Source: Hymenopus coronatus
Taxonomy: Eukaryota > Arthropoda > Insecta > Mantodea > Hymenopodidae
DNA: 64,000 nt
Direction of reading: 5' to 3'
Assembly (NCBI GenBank): GCA_030762935.1
Contig: CM060884.1
Coordinates: 74,341,196 to 74,405,195 of the forward strand
Part shown: positions 45,428 through 56,828 of the stretch, one piece after another
How the letters are laid out: each line of letters opens with the position of its first letter
Numbering within the stretch: position 1 is the first letter of the stretch
Position numbers and translations under genes: made by a program
Notes under the pieces: model-generated
The model's input: only the letters and a program-made list of their open reading frames with translations
What the model was told of the DNA's origin: nothing
Databases searched by the model: none

Positions 45428-46201
45428 TCTCAAGCCCGTATGTACAATGTGCATAGTAGATAGAGAAGCCATTGTAATCCATCCAAAAATACGATATCAA
45501 TATTGCAGCTGAAATACATGTTTTGAGACCTCCGGAGTTAAAAACAAATATTTTATAAAAATGTCCGTGTGTTTCGGTGGAGGGCATGGGACAGCATAAC
45601 TCAAAAACGAAAAGTCCTTTAAATACGAAACTTTCAGAATGTGATACAAAGATTTTGAAAAAATACCCCACCCAAGCTACCCTTTCGAAAAGTTTGATTT
45701 TCTCAAAAATGGCTCTAACGATTTTGATTAAATTATCGCATATTAAAGATATTCACATGGCAAATAAAACGTATATCTTGGATTTTCTGGGAATAGTTTC
45801 TGAATTCTTTTATTCTGGATGAGTTTTACGGAATTTTGCATAACTGGCAAACCGTAAGAGATGGACAAAACTTGCTACACAGGAAATGTAGATCTCGTTA
45901 AAACACACGATTTGACTATTTCCGAAATATCCTATGTTATTCGCTTCAGATTTTCTTACACGGAATATTGGAAACACCTGGGCCTGTATAGAAAGGGCTA
46001 TCAACTACATTACAACCAGCTTTTAAAAGATTTAACTATCGCTTTAGCCTAATGTATTTCCTTCTACTTGCAAGGAAGCAAGTAATTAAGACAATTTCTG
46101 CCAATTTTTATGTTAATTATCATGAAATAAATAGAAGAATATGTTTTTACCAATAGTTTGTCTCAGCGATGTAGAGAAAGTCATGTGAATGGAATATAAA
46201 A
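45428..46201 (-). mobile_element. R850 copy, near complete
   Basis: The 3' hairpin is degraded (GTATGTACAATGTGCATAGTAG) and the GT tract is replaced by GTGTGTTTCGGTGGAGGG. The 5' end is TGTAGAGAAAGTCATGTGAATGG. The 81-codon plus frame at 45577-45822 is repeat sequence. Confidence 0.84.
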
Positions 46202-46896
46202 TTTTTATAAAAATGTCCGTCTGTGTTTTTGTGTGTATATATGGTGGAGGATTGGACAGCTTAACTAAATAAAAGGTCCGTTAAATACCAAAATTGGTAT
46301 TTAAGTGTAGTATCTTCCAGAGTTGCGGCGCGAAGAGTTTTAAAAAATGCCCCTCAAACTACCCTTTACATAGAAAAGGTTTCGTAAATGTTGATGCTCT
46401 CAAAAATGGCTGTAACGATTTTGAATAAAATATTAAAGATATTTACATGGAAAATAAGATATATATCCTGAATTTTCTTGGAAAAGCCTCTAAAGACCCC
46501 TTTATTTGGGACGAATTTTGCTGGAATTTGCATAACCAGTAAAAGTTAAGAAATAGATAAAAACGTATTACACAAAACCGTTGATCTCATTGAAGCACAC
46601 AATTTATGTCATTTACATTTTTTACCAATTTTGAGACATTCCTTGAACTTTTTTCAATTTTAAAATACCTACACTTCCCTCATAAGGGACTTTCCCAACT
46701 CCGGGCCATACAGAAAAGGAACTGCAATCCCATAGCAACCATCTTTTAAAAGATCAGTTTAGTTTAGTGTAGTCCATTATGTTCCCTCTGTCTTATTACT
46801 TGTTTCAAGGAATAAGATAATTTATGCTAATTTCTTCTCAGATTAGTATCAAGTAAATAGAAAAATAAACTTTTTACCAATAATTTTTTGCAGAGA
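46202..46896 (-). mobile_element. R850 copy, lacking both extreme ends
   Basis: It begins TTTTATAAAAATGTCCGTCTGTG, just inside the 3' hairpin, immediately after the preceding copy. It ends at AATTTTTTGCAGAGA, short of the 5' terminus. Confidence 0.8.
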
Positions 46897-46958
46897 ACGG
46901 TCGTAGACCACTTTGTCTTCGGTGTTTTTCCGACAAGTAAATGGTCTTTAATGAGGGT

Positions 46959-47244
46959 ATCGCCCTCCGTGGTGTAATGGTTACCAAGGTCGCGGGTTCA
47001 AATCCGGCGGAGGACGATGGATATTTTCGGGTGTAAAAATCCTTAGCATGGCTCCCTTCGGAAGGGAAATAAAGCCGTTGGTCCCGTGTCGTAGATTTAC
47101 GGCACGTATAAGAACCACAAGCCTGATGAAAGAGGCCTCTGAGCAAAATTAAACGGTCTTTCACGCCCAATATAGAATGGGACGCTGAGAATCACAGTAG
47201 TTAAAGAGCCTCCATAAATAACACGCAATTTCAATTTTTATTTC
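46959..47244 (+). mobile_element. tRNA-derived SINE, type C, full length
   Basis: A-box TGGTGTAATGG (about 46970), B-box GGTTCAAATCC (about 46994), body GGCGGAGGACGATGGAT, TTTCGGGTGTAAAAATCC, GTCGTAGATTTACGGCACGT, AGAATGGGACGCTGAGAA, and a tail ACGCAATTTCAATTTTTATTTC. Target duplications AATGAGGGT at 46950-46958 and 47245-47253 are perfect. It lacks about 19 bp of the anticodon region present in the 59229 copy. Confidence 0.93.
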
Positions 47245-47253
47245 AATGAGGGT

Positions 47254-47329
47254 TCAGAGAATTTATCCAATTCTGTTTTGATCTGTGTGACATTCCAACC
47301 GTTCAAACGGAAAGGTTTAATATAGAGAC
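47254..47329. other. Unique spacer
   Basis: Short AT-rich spacer with no recognised feature. Confidence 0.4.
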
Positions 47330-48450
47330 TGTCTCACAAATAATGTCTTTTTTTAAGAAAACCAATAATTTGAAATGTGTTCTGACAAGCAATTAACTAA
47401 TCTTCAAAGTACAGACCATTACATTCTATGGTCTTGAGCCATCTTTCAGCGAGGTTTATTATCCCACGATGGTACCAGTCTCTGTTTTTGATGCGAAGAA
47501 TTCGTCGAGGCACACTTGCACTGCTTCAATGTTGTTAACATTTCTTCCACGTAGAAAATAGGTCATGGATAAAAAAAGATGACAATCTGATGGTGCGAGA
47601 TCAGGGCTGTTTGCTGGCAGTTCGATTCCTCCCAATTCCTGAATTTTTCCATGGTTGTTCGTGGAGTATGGGTCTTGCATTGTCCTGTTGCAATAGAGCT
47701 CTATTTCGGTTAACTAATGCTGGGTATCTCCGTCTCAAAAGTTCATGAACTCGTTCCAGTTGTTGAGAATAAAGATCCGGATCAATCGCCCGCCCATTTG
47801 GAAGAAGTGGCGAATCACACCTTCAAAATTCCTTCAGAGGCACATTACTTTGGGGCCGAACCGTTTTTTAACGATGAATTTGGCGGGGATCAAGCCACTG
47901 TTTCGAGGCATCAGGTTTTCGGTAATATACCCATTTTTTTATCACAAGTGACAATTCTGGCAAATTTATCATCCATGGGATTACGGATAAGCTGACGACA
48001 GATATCCACGCTACTGAGGTGTCAGTTCATGAGGTACAGATCTACAGCTGCTGTATGATTTTTCCAATAAGGTGATGTATGGTATCTTTTGATGCACCAA
48101 GTTCTTCTGAAAGTCTAAGGGTACTTTTTTGAGGATTTTCTCTAAAAACTTGGCATGTATCCACAATATTCCATACCTTAGGTCTTCCACAACGTGGTAA
48201 ATCTTAAGTGTTTTCGTCTCCATTGTTGAAACGTTGGGACCATCTTTGTGCCACACGCTCACTAACGGCACCTTCTCGTTCCACTTCATCTATTGCAGTG
48301 ACTTTATAATCTTGTTTCCAGTACTGCTTTTGAAGGACGCTAAGTTCAAACTTCATTATCTCCATTTTGTGATTGTTTATTAATAACTGAAGACTGATAC
48401 ATGCTCGCAATGTACGCAACACTAACCATGGCTTCCTGTGTATAGAGTTG
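47330..48450 (-). pseudogene. Mariner transposon relic, near full length, inactivated
   Basis: Read on the minus strand, N to C. 48422-48204 holds a helix-turn-helix-like N-terminus ending VSERVAQRWSQRFNNGDENT. Near 48045 a stretch like CRSVPHELT matches the mariner WVPHEL linker motif. Near 47965 FARIVTCDKKM corresponds to the first catalytic block (VTCDEKW in the family). 47680-47459 holds KIQELGGIELPANSPDLAPSDCHLF and EEFFASK-like sequence. Several stops and frameshifts break it, and the block with the second aspartate is damaged. A different mariner lineage from the foldback elements. The termini are not clear to me. Confidence 0.82.
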
Positions 48451-48511
48451 TCAAACCAAAGAAACCCAATACATTTTCAAAACACCAAAACGAAAACAGC
48501 CGACATTACTT

Positions 48512-49334
48512 ATGATACAAGCTAGTACAATTGCTGTTAACATAAGTGTTATATCATGGGATTTACAGATTCCTGTAATCAACACCACCTTGACAATGTA
48601 CATAATGAAACAGATAGACATCTTGTACAGTACTATTCGATGGCAGGTAACCTTCCCCGACTTTCAACCAATATATACCAATGGTTCTAAATGGGATAAC
48701 AAAAATGAATGTGCATGTTTTTTTTAGCCACACAATGTTCTACAATTTGCCTCACATACTCTCCATCTTCTCTGGTGAGGTGTTTGCCCTGGACTACGTA
48801 TCGAAGAGTAGAGATCACTCCTTCATTATCTTCACAGATTCTCTAAGCGTTCTACTACCTCCACACTCTTGTATAGCAAATACAGGTACTCGCGATGCTT
48901 TGGCTTCGATACCATCACACTGTGGTAGAGCGGGAAATGAGATGGGTGATTCTGCTGCGAAGGAAGCAACAAATCATCCGATCATCACAGATATCAAGAT
49001 TCTTCATGATGATTACCTCATGCATCTTAGACACAAGATTTTATAACATTGGACACCCACATCTAGAAGCAAATTGCATAAAATCTGCCCAACATACAAC
49101 ATTACTTCCTCTCTTCTGACACTCACCAGAAGAAACCAGGTACTACATACCTTCCCATTCCTATCTCCAGTTACAAGAACCTCCTCCTAGATGTGCTCTG
49201 CCTACCCGAGATACACTGCACAAAGATCTCAATGTGGTGTCCCTACTGACCTTCAACTGGCCCTAGGTGATCCACAATACTGGACACATGTTTTAAAATT
49301 CCTGAACATCATTCAATTGTACAATAAGATGTAA
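48512..49334 (+). pseudogene. LINE ORF2 RNase H domain and C-terminus, broken
   Basis: The first catalytic motif reads IYTNGSK at 48671-48691 (YTDGS in the family; the aspartate is N here). After a frameshift, frame 48681-49046 gives SGEVFALDY (glutamate motif), IIFTDSLSVL (aspartate motif) and SHCGRAGNEMGDSAAKEA (final motif). The same frame continues past stop codons at 49044 and 49188 through LTRRNQVLHTFPFL to VPTDLQLALGDPQYWTHVLK and an end NIIQLYNKM at 49334. The lost first aspartate, a frameshift and two stops make it a pseudogene. Confidence 0.82.
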
Positions 49335-50040
49335 ATACTGTGACTTATCTATATGCATAAATACATCTTACGAGGGATACGCCGCTCAGTGATCTTACTG
49401 TGGTGCTCCTACTGACTTTCATTTGACCCAGATGACCCAGAACACAAATGTTTTCCAATTCCTGAATATCATTCAATTGTTCAATAAGATGTAATAATGG
49501 ACTTATCTATATTAATATGTATACATAGCTACATCTTACCAGGGATACACTGCTCAGTCATGTTACAGTGGTGCTGCAACTGACTTTCAACTGGCCCTAG
49601 ATGATCCACAATACAGATGTTTTCCAATTCCTGAATATCATTCAATCGTTCAATAAGATGCAATACTGGACTAACTTGTATTAATATACATATTTACAGT
49701 CTACCCGAGATACACTGCTCAAAGTACTCGTGTGTTGCTCCTACTGACTTTTAACTGGCCTTAGGTGTTTCACAATATTGAACAAATGTTTTACAATTCC
49801 CGAATATCATTCAATTGTAAAACAAGATGAAAGTTCCGTGACTTATCTGTATTAATGCAAATAATTACAGCCTGTCGAGATACACTGCTCAAAGGATTCA
49901 ATGACTTTCAACTGGCATTAGGTGATCTACAATACTGGACACATGCTTTAATTACTATTCCTGAATATCATTCAATTGTGCAATTAGATGCAAATCCTGT
50001 GACTAATCTGTATTAATATTACTATTTTCAGTAATTGTGG
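49195..50040 (+). repeat. Tandem repeat of the LINE 3' end, 5 units of 155-178 bp
   Basis: GAGATACACTGCTCAAAG-like words recur near 49209, 49373, 49552, 49707 and 49877. Each unit includes the segment for the last ~25 codons (CAACTGGCCCTAGGTGATCC, AATTCCTGAATATCATTCAA) plus about 80 bp of downstream AT-rich sequence. Units differ from each other, so the expansion is not recent. Confidence 0.82.
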
Positions 50041-50090
50041 TCACGAATTGACTTTGTGTTAAAGCAATATTAATGAATAAAAAAAGAAAA

Positions 50091-50354
50091 CACACCCTCA
50101 CAGTTTTCTCTATTTTCAATCCCCTTCCACACATTGGTATTTCAGATGGTTGACAACAATAAACTGTATACTTACACGGTTGACATCTTTATATGATTGT
50201 TTTAATAAACACGTTACATAATCATGAAACCGCAACAAAAATGTTCCCTTCATTCACGGAAGTTTACCTGACTTATCAAAACATGTTCGTAGAGAACTGA
50301 TATCGTCTGGAAAGAGCACAGTTTGATTAGCTAAACTCTTCGAGAGAAACAAAA
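50091..50354. other. Unique spacer
   Basis: About 260 bp between the LINE tail and R850, no recognised feature. Confidence 0.4.
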
Positions 50355-51153
50355 ATCTCAAGTGTTGCATTCACATGACTTTCTCTACATCTCTGTAACA
50401 AATTATTGTCAAAAAGCTTATGCTTCTATTTACCTCATGCTAATCCAGATAAACATAAGCAGAAATGCTTTATTATAAGTAGAAGGGAAATAATGGAATA
50501 AATTAGCTTAAACCAACAGTCCAATCTTTTAAAAGCGGTTGCTAGGATTGAAATGCGTTTTTTACATGCTCAGGAGTTGACAAGTTGCTGTATAAGAAAA
50601 GTAGAAGTACTTTAAAACTGAAACGAGCAACAAAAAATATCTTAAAAATGGAAAAAAATGTATATAACATAATATGTGTGCTTTATTGAGATATACATTT
50701 TTGTGTAGTAAGTTTTTGTCTATATCTTATGGTTTACATGTTATACAAAGTTCAGAAAAATTCTTTCAGAATAACAGGCCTTCAGAAGCTATTCCCAGAA
50801 AATTTCAAGGTATACATTTTGTGATGGAAATGGGTTCAATCAGTGATATTTTCATCATACTCATTAGTTGCTTTTTAAGAGAAATAACACTTTTGAAAAT
50901 TTTCCATATAAAGAGTAGTTTGAGTTGGAAGGAGGTTGGGTTTCCTCAAAATCTTCGTGTCGCATATGTTGAAGATATTGAAGTTAAATACCAAGTATTT
51001 ACAGATTGCTCGTCTTTGAGTTATCGTGTTCATAGACACACGGACACACGCGGACCTTTTTCTATTTTTTTATACAGGGAACCTTAAAACATATATTTCC
51101 GTTGTAATCTCGGGATCATATTTTATACGAACATAGTACGTGTGGAGAAAGTA
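50355..51153 (+). mobile_element. R850 copy, near complete
   Basis: It runs ATCTCAAGTGTTGCATTCACATG to GTGTGGAGAAAGTAAT. About 30 bp including the left arm of the hairpin is missing (ATATTTTATACGAACATAG). The 137-codon frame at 50674-51087, the longest in the window, lies wholly inside it. Confidence 0.86.
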
Positions 51154-51563
51154 ATACTACTATAAACCTGGGGGAAGAGGCACTTTTGTGCCCGTGAGTG
51201 TACATCTAGACATCTGACTTCTATCACTAGTATTGTTCAGGATGCAATTGTCACGTCATAATGTTGTGGCTATGCTATCTACATAAACTGGAAATGGCTT
51301 AATACTACTGTATCAGGAGATAATGGGGTCATTAGTTAACAATGGCACCTGGAGAATACAACCACCCCATCACTGTTGGACTTCGCGAATAATCTGAAAA
51401 TAACAGTTGAAATGGCTTACTCTGTTATAACAGTGGTGAATGATTTTAGCCAAGATATAAAAAATTAAAAAATATATCAAATTGATGATAAGTCATAGTA
51501 TGGAAGATAGAATTGCATTTAGAAAAGCAAGAGCTGAAATTAGAAAACAGATATCTGAAGGGA
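51154..51563. other. Unique stretch, no gene recognised
   Basis: About 410 bp of AT-rich sequence without a notable frame or repeat. Confidence 0.4.
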
Positions 51564-51654
51564 GAAAATGGTGTGTTCCATTCACATGAGCTTCTGTACC
51601 TCTCTGTAACACATTATTGTTAGTAAACCTATTCTTCTATCTACTTTATGTTAA

Positions 51655-52375
51655 TACGAAGGCCGTGTTTTTTCCAGCTTCCGATAGGCTATAAATAAAA
51701 GAGAAGTTCATAGAAAACAATTATTTTATTACTAAAAGTTTTGTACACTTATGGTTACTTATCAACATAATCCCCTTAACGTATGAGACATTTATCGTAC
51801 CTGTGCACAAGCTTTGCAATACCTGCTTCAAAAAATGTTGTCGCCAATGATTTCAAACGAGCATTGATATTATTTTGAAGATCTTCGTACTTTACGACGT
51901 TTGCGGAGAGCCATTCAAAAGAAACAAAGAGGAATGCTGACTTCAGGAATTGTGTTGATCCATGACAACGCTCGTTCACACACTGCTCGCACAACCCATC
52001 GGCTTGAACAATTTCAATGGGACATTTTCGATCATCCGCCTTACGGTCCTGACCTGGCACCCAGCGACTTTCACCTTTTTCCCTGAACTGAAGACGTGGC
52101 TAGGAGGTCGGCACTTTCAAACCAACGAAGATCTTCAAAACAACGTCAATGCTCATTTGAAATCATTGGCGGTAACTTTTTTTGAAGCGGGTATTGCAAA
52201 GCTTGTGTAAACGTACGATAAATGTCTCACTCTTTTCGGTGGTTATGTTGAAAAGTAACCATAAGTGTACAAAACTTTTAGTAATAAAAAATTGTTTTCC
52301 ATGAGCTTGACTTTTATTTACAGCCTATCGGAGGTTAAAAAAAAAAAAAAAAGAAAAAAAAATACGGCCCTCACA
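51655..52375. mobile_element. Foldback mariner (type 1), inserted in R850
   Basis: Termini TACGAAGGCCGTG and ACGGCCCTCACA. Arms of about 225 bp (51685-51900 and 52125-52340) carry GGCTATAAATAAAAG, AAGCTTTGCAATACC and ATTGGCGACAACA-like words in inverted order. A long A run (AAAAAAAAAAAAAAAAGAAA) lies just inside the right end. Confidence 0.88.
51901..52130 (+). pseudogene. Mariner transposase C-terminal fragment in the loop
   Basis: Frame 51901-52086 reads GIVLIHDNARSHTARTTHRL and PYGPDLAPSDFHLF, so both last catalytic aspartates are present here. A frameshift at about 52082 then moves to PELKTWLGGRHFQTNEDLQ. One leucine codon is missing relative to sister copies (HRL-EQF), shortening the D34D spacing by one. 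Confidence 0.83.
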
Positions 52376-53077
52376 GAAATAAGCATTACCAGAAAAATTA
52401 TTTCTTAGTTCTTAAAAAGTGGAAGGAAAATAATGAAATGCACGAGGTTTTAAAATATGGTTGCTGTGGGATTGAAGTCCGTTTCTTTGCATGGCCGTGA
52501 TTTGACAAGTTCCCGTATAAGATATGTATGTTATTTAAAATTGAAACCTAATGTCTCAAAAACGACCAACTCCACGAAAATAACGTATATAATATAAATT
52601 GTGTGTTTTAACGGGATCTACGTTTATTTGTCAAGTAGGATATTATGTATCTGTCGTGGTTTACCAGTTATGGAAAATTCCGTAAAAGTCATCCAGAATA
52701 GACAAGTCTTCACAGCATACCCCCAGAAAATTCAAGATATACATTTTATCTGTGAGTAAATATCTTTAATATAAGACATTTTAATCAAAATCGTTACGGT
52801 CATTTTTGAGAAAATAAACTTTTTCGAAATTGTTTCCATGTAAAGCATAGTTGCGGGTGGGAGATTTTCTTCAAAATCTTCTTGTGCATTCTTGAAAGAT
52901 ACTGAACTTAAACACCAAGACACACAGACACACTCAGACATTTTTGAAAAATACTTTTTTGAAATTGACGGGATCTCAAAACATATATTTCCGGTGAAAC
53001 GTCGGTATCAAATTTTGGTTGCAATACAATACCTTCTCCATACACTATGTACACGGTACATACAGAGAAAGTGAAAA

Positions 53078-53900
53078 ATCTAATGTGTTCCATTCATACG
53101 ACTTTCTCTATATCTTTGTAACAAATTACTGTTAAAAAACTTATGCTTCTATTTACTTTATTACTTATTACTTGCTTCCTTGTAAGTAGAAGCGAAATAA
53201 GGGAGAAGTATAGGCTAAAGCGATAGTCAAACGCTGGTTGCTGTGTGACTGAAGTTCCATTGTTTCTATGGACAGGAGTTGACAAATTCCTGTATGAGAA
53301 AATTATAAGTTTTTACAAGCTGAAAACAAAAACAAGGGATACCTAAAAAAAGATCAATTCCCCGAGAAAAATGTAAAATGTCATAAAATGTGTGTTTTAA
53401 CGTGCTCAACAGTTTTTGTGTGGTAATTTTTTTTTTCCATCTCATAGGTTTTAGCAGTTATGCAAAATTCCGTAAAATTCATCCATAAAGTAGTGTTTAG
53501 AGTCTATTCCCAGAAAATTCAAGATATACATTTTATTTGTGAGCTAAAACATCTTTTACATACATGTTTTAATCATTATCATTTTTGAGAAAATAAAAAT
53601 TTTCGAAAAAAGTTCCATGTTGTGAGTGGGGAGATTTTCTTGAAAATAATCGTGTCGCTTCCTTGGAAGATACCAGACTGAAATACCAAGTTTGGTATTT
53701 AGCTTTCTTTTCGTTTTTGAGCTATGCTGTCTACAGACGCAAACACACACACACACGGATCTTTTTCCAAAAATGCTCTTTTTGGATTCAGGGGGACCCA
53801 AAATATTTATTTCGAATAACATTTCGGTATCAAATTTTTGAGTGGAACGCAATACCTTCTGTTATACAGTATGTACATAGTACGTGTAGAGAAAGTGATA
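53078..53900 (+). mobile_element. R850 copy, complete, downstream member of a tandem pair
   Basis: ATCTAATGTGTTCCATTCATACG begins exactly at the previous copy's end. The 3' end is CGTGTAGAGAAAGTGAT. The ACACACACACAC tract is at about 53744. Close to the family majority. Confidence 0.88.
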
Positions 53901-53944
53901 ACACAGTAATAGAAATATTTTATAATATGATTGGTAAATAAAAA

Positions 53945-54290
53945 CACCTTGTAATTTTACAAACAAAAGTTTAAAGCTTGATACTCAAAATGTAGGATAA
54001 TTATATGCAGAGATTTGAAAAAAAAAATACAGTGACCATTAATCAACCAAAATCACCGGGAATTCATTGCAGTGAATTAGAGGATACATCTTTTCTGTAT
54101 CAAAAGAAAATGTCCATCTCCTTTCACTTAAAATATGTTTGAAATGTGCACAATTTTTAGTGTCGAAAACCTACTCTCTTTGTTTCAATATTCTTCGATC
54201 TGCGCCTTCTTCCAATTTTCACTGTTTTATCTACTAGCAGGAACGGAACGAGTCCAGACAGTGAGCAATATGAGATAGTGCAACATGTTT
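53945..54290. repeat. Paralogous segment S, copy without R850 insertions
   Basis: Words such as AACACCTTGTAATTTTACAAAC, AATTCATTGCAGTGAATTAG, CACTTAAAATATGTTTGAA and TTATCTACTAGCAGGAAC recur in order at 60495-62530. There the segment is split by two R850 copies. No gene is recognised in it. Confidence 0.78.
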
Positions 54291-54387
54291 TGAAACGGGC
54301 TGTAGACACCACGTCATAGTTATACTCTTTGTGCGCCGATCATAATAGCATAGCATTAAATTTCTCAACTAATTCGGTTATCTGACT

Positions 54388-54500
54388 CGACCGAATTTTT
54401 CAGTCTGACTCTACTTATCCAACTCCGGTCCTACACCCGGCTAGAGACCGGGAGACCCGTGGTTCAAATCCCGGCTATGGCATTGACTCTACCTATCCAA
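54388..54500 (+). repeat. Type B SINE, single 92-bp unit
   Basis: GAATTTTTCAGTCTGACTCT, CCGGCTAGAGACCGGGAGAC and B-box GGTTCAAATCCC (54463), then a second tail start TTGACTCTACCTATCC. No tRNA 5' half. Confidence 0.8.
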
Positions 54501-54504
54501 GAAA

Positions 54505-54622
54505 TGATATCATTTATTTTAATGTCTTTCTTGATTAGTATAAAGTACATATATGGATAAGCTTTTATTAAAATGTTGTAAAAGGTATGTAAAGAAAAAA
54601 ATGTGAATTGAACACAGAGTTT
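54505..54622 (-). mobile_element. R850 5'-end fragment
   Basis: TTTCTTGATTAGTATAAAGTAC and GTAAAGAAAAAAATGTGAATTG are the reversed first 115 bp, decayed. Confidence 0.65.
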
Positions 54623-55144
54623 TTTTCTAAAGTGAATATCGAGTATTGACTATTGAATCTGAAATCAGTATCGATATCGAGTATCGAGAAATAGTGGTCA
54701 TGTGCCGTCAGTAACAGTTTTCTAGAATCTCAAGAAAATGAAATCATTGAAGCCAGACGCGCAGATTATTCTTGAGCAATCAAGTTCTCTGTTTGACAAC
54801 AGTGGTGTACATGACGAGGATCGATAGTCGCGAGCTGCTACTTTGTGCTGCAACTTAACCACACAGCAGCAGCAACTAAATTCATTGCCAGAGATTTTAA
54901 TTACCACAGCTCCGAGGGAATAAAAAGCCAACTCCAGTATTTTAAGCAGGTTTTAATTACTTGGCAATTTTGCTCTTTCCTGAAAAACGTGAGAGCTTCT
55001 GCGTCGTAAATCTACAAAACAAGTCTGTATTTCTGTATTACGAGAAAGGAATTTTTTCACTTTGTTTACCATTTTGACACCCTAAAATACTATATGTAAT
55101 GAGAGAACTTTATACCGGGATTTCCTTGTTTTGTTGAATAAATG
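54623..55144. other. Unique stretch, no gene recognised
   Basis: About 520 bp. It includes a degenerate ATCGAGTATTGACTATTGA-type short repeat near 54645-54685. The minus frame 54931-54722 has no recognised domain. Confidence 0.4.
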
Positions 55145-55370
55145 TTATGTTATTGTATTGTATTTCACCTAAGAATTCGATACCGGGATTTTACCAGAAA
55201 AACATGTTTTGGGTCCTCCTAAATCCAAAAAAAAAAGGCACCTTTGGAAAAAGATCCGCGTGTGTGTCCGTGTTTCTGTGAACACGATAACTCAAAAACG
55301 AAAAGACGGTTAAATACCAAACTTGGTATTTGAATTTGGTATCATCCAAGGATGCGACACATAAAATTAT
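55145..55370 (-). mobile_element. R850 3'-part fragment
   Basis: It runs from the hairpin remnant GTATTGTATTTCACC through AATTCGATACCGGGATTTTACC and ACGATAACTCAAAAACG to GGTATCATCCAAGGATGCGA. Confidence 0.78.
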
Positions 55371-55659
55371 TATTTAAATAAATATGTAAGCTGTATTTTT
55401 GAAACATTGAAAAATTATCATTATTATTGTGTATAATAACTAACATAAATTTCAGTAAGTTATTTTGTGGATTATCCAAATTTCACAGGTGTACTACCTT
55501 AATATAAATCACGGAAATGTTGACATACGGGCAGCAGGAATCCTTGTGATGTTGTCACTAAGTTTCTGAGGACATGTTTAACTTGTTATACTGCCTGTTT
55601 GGTAGCAGATGTTCAGCAATTATTTTAGGCAAGGACTCGAGCGTTGCTGCTTGCCAAGC
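55371..55659. other. Unique spacer
   Basis: AT-rich, nothing recognised. Confidence 0.4.
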
Positions 55660-55812
55660 GGAGTACCTGGTGCACTCAGCCTCGTGAGGTCTCTGAGAAG
55701 CTACTTGATGGAGAAGTAGCGGCTCCAGATAATGAGGACTGCATTAACCGGCAAGGAGGCATTCTCAACCCACCCTGGACCAAGATGGGGAACGCAGCGG
55801 CCGGGCGGTAGG
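55660..55812 (+). mobile_element. Type D SINE, 5' truncated
   Basis: GTGCACTCAGCCTCGTGAGG, AAGCTACTTGATGGAGAAGT, GACTGCATTAACCGG and GCGGCCGGGCGGTAGGCCAA match the second half of the SINE at 32641. A stretch around AGTCCCAGGGGGGC is deleted. Confidence 0.78.
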
Positions 55813-56204
55813 CCAACGTTTTTTGTGACTTGTCGTGCCATCGAGTTATGTTAAGGACTGTTGTACGCCTTTGCCAGCGACTCTCGGATCTCTCGCGCAG
55901 TGGAGAGAGGCCGCGAGACCCTATTTGGTTTAATGCCCATTCAGCCAGCCAGCAGTATCCTCGTTATTTCATTGGCAAATATGCCAACACGAATAACCAA
56001 TCCAGCGTGTCACCAGGATGGTTAGATACCTAAGTCTGAAAGAATGGACATTTTCATTGGCAAATATGTCAACACGAACAACCAATCCAGCTTTAGAAAC
56101 CCGCGTGTCACCAGGATGGTTAGATACCTAAGTCTGAAAGAATGGACATTTTTTGTTGGGGCTTCATATTTGGTAAGCTAGATTATTCAAAAGATTGTAT
56201 AACA
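55813..56204. other. Unique stretch with a local duplication
   Basis: A block of about 85 bp (TTCATTGGCAAATATG, CACCAGGATGGTTAGATACC, CTGAAAGAATGGACATT) occurs at 55968-56052 and again from 56053, the second with an extra CTTTAGAAACC. A 67-codon frame (55830-56033) has no recognised domain. Confidence 0.6.
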
Positions 56205-56828
56205 AATTTCAATAATGTATTATATTGCTTCCAAAATTCAATACCTATATTTCACCGGAAATACATGTTTTGAGACCTCTGTCTGTGTGCGTCTCTGGGT
56301 AGCATAGCTGAAGAACGAAAAAACCGTTAAAAACAAACTTATATTTAAGAAAACTGTTCCCCCCAACTACCCTTTACATTGGCAAAATTTTGGAGATTTT
56401 TATTTTATCAGAAATAGGTCTTTCGGTTTTGATTAAAATATCGTATATTAAAGATATTTTCATTATATTGAATTTTCTGGGAGTAGCCCCTAAAGACATG
56501 TTTATTCTGGCTGAATTTAGCGGAATTTTGCATAACTGGAAAGAGATAGACAGAAACATACTCCACATTAAAACACACAATTTTGTTTTCTCGTGGAAGT
56601 GACCACTTCTGAGCTGTTCCTTGTTACTTGCTTTAGACGGCTGCTTAGAAACGGATCTCAACCACATAGCAACCAGCTTTTAATATATTTGACTATCACT
56701 TAAGCTAGTGTATTCCCTTCTACAAGTAATTAAGACAATTTCTGCTAATTGTTATCTCGATTATCATAAAGTAGATATAAGAATGTGCATTTTAAAGATA
56801 ATTTGTTACAGTGACGTAGAGAAAGTGA
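56205..56828 (-). mobile_element. R850 copy with internal deletions
   Basis: The hairpin is lost. ATATTTCACCGGAAATACATG, CATAGCTGAAGAACG, CAACTACCCTTTACATTGG and ACGTAGAGAAAGTGATGG mark the order. The microsatellite shrinks to CTGTCTGTGTGCG. Confidence 0.82.

Larger units (their letters stand above)
48500..50090 (+). mobile_element. Non-LTR retrotransposon relic, 5' truncated, with tandem 3' end
   Basis: It contains the RNase H domain and C-terminus of the second open frame, then about five imperfect repeats of its own 3' end (49195-50040). It closes with GTGTTAAAGCAATATTAATG and an A-rich tail AATAAAAAAAGAAAA near 50085. 5' truncation with an A-rich tail is typical of LINE insertion. RNase H at this position occurs in the I, Jockey-related and R1-like groups; I cannot choose among them. 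Confidence 0.78.
51564..53077 (+). mobile_element. R850 copy, complete, interrupted by a foldback mariner
   Basis: The 5' part (AATGGTGTGTTCCATTCACATG) stops at TTTATGTTAATA, the mariner occupies 51655-52375, and R850 resumes at GAAATAAGCATTACCAG. The 3' end CATACAGAGAAAGTGAAAA meets the next copy exactly. Confidence 0.87.

Noticed and set aside
48681..49046. Host RNase H gene
   Set aside because: It is followed by LINE C-terminal sequence, a repeated 3' end and an A-rich tail, and has a frameshift and stop codons.
50674..51087. Longest open frame in the window (137 codons)
   Set aside because: It lies wholly inside an R850 copy. The corresponding frame is interrupted in sister copies and shows no domain.
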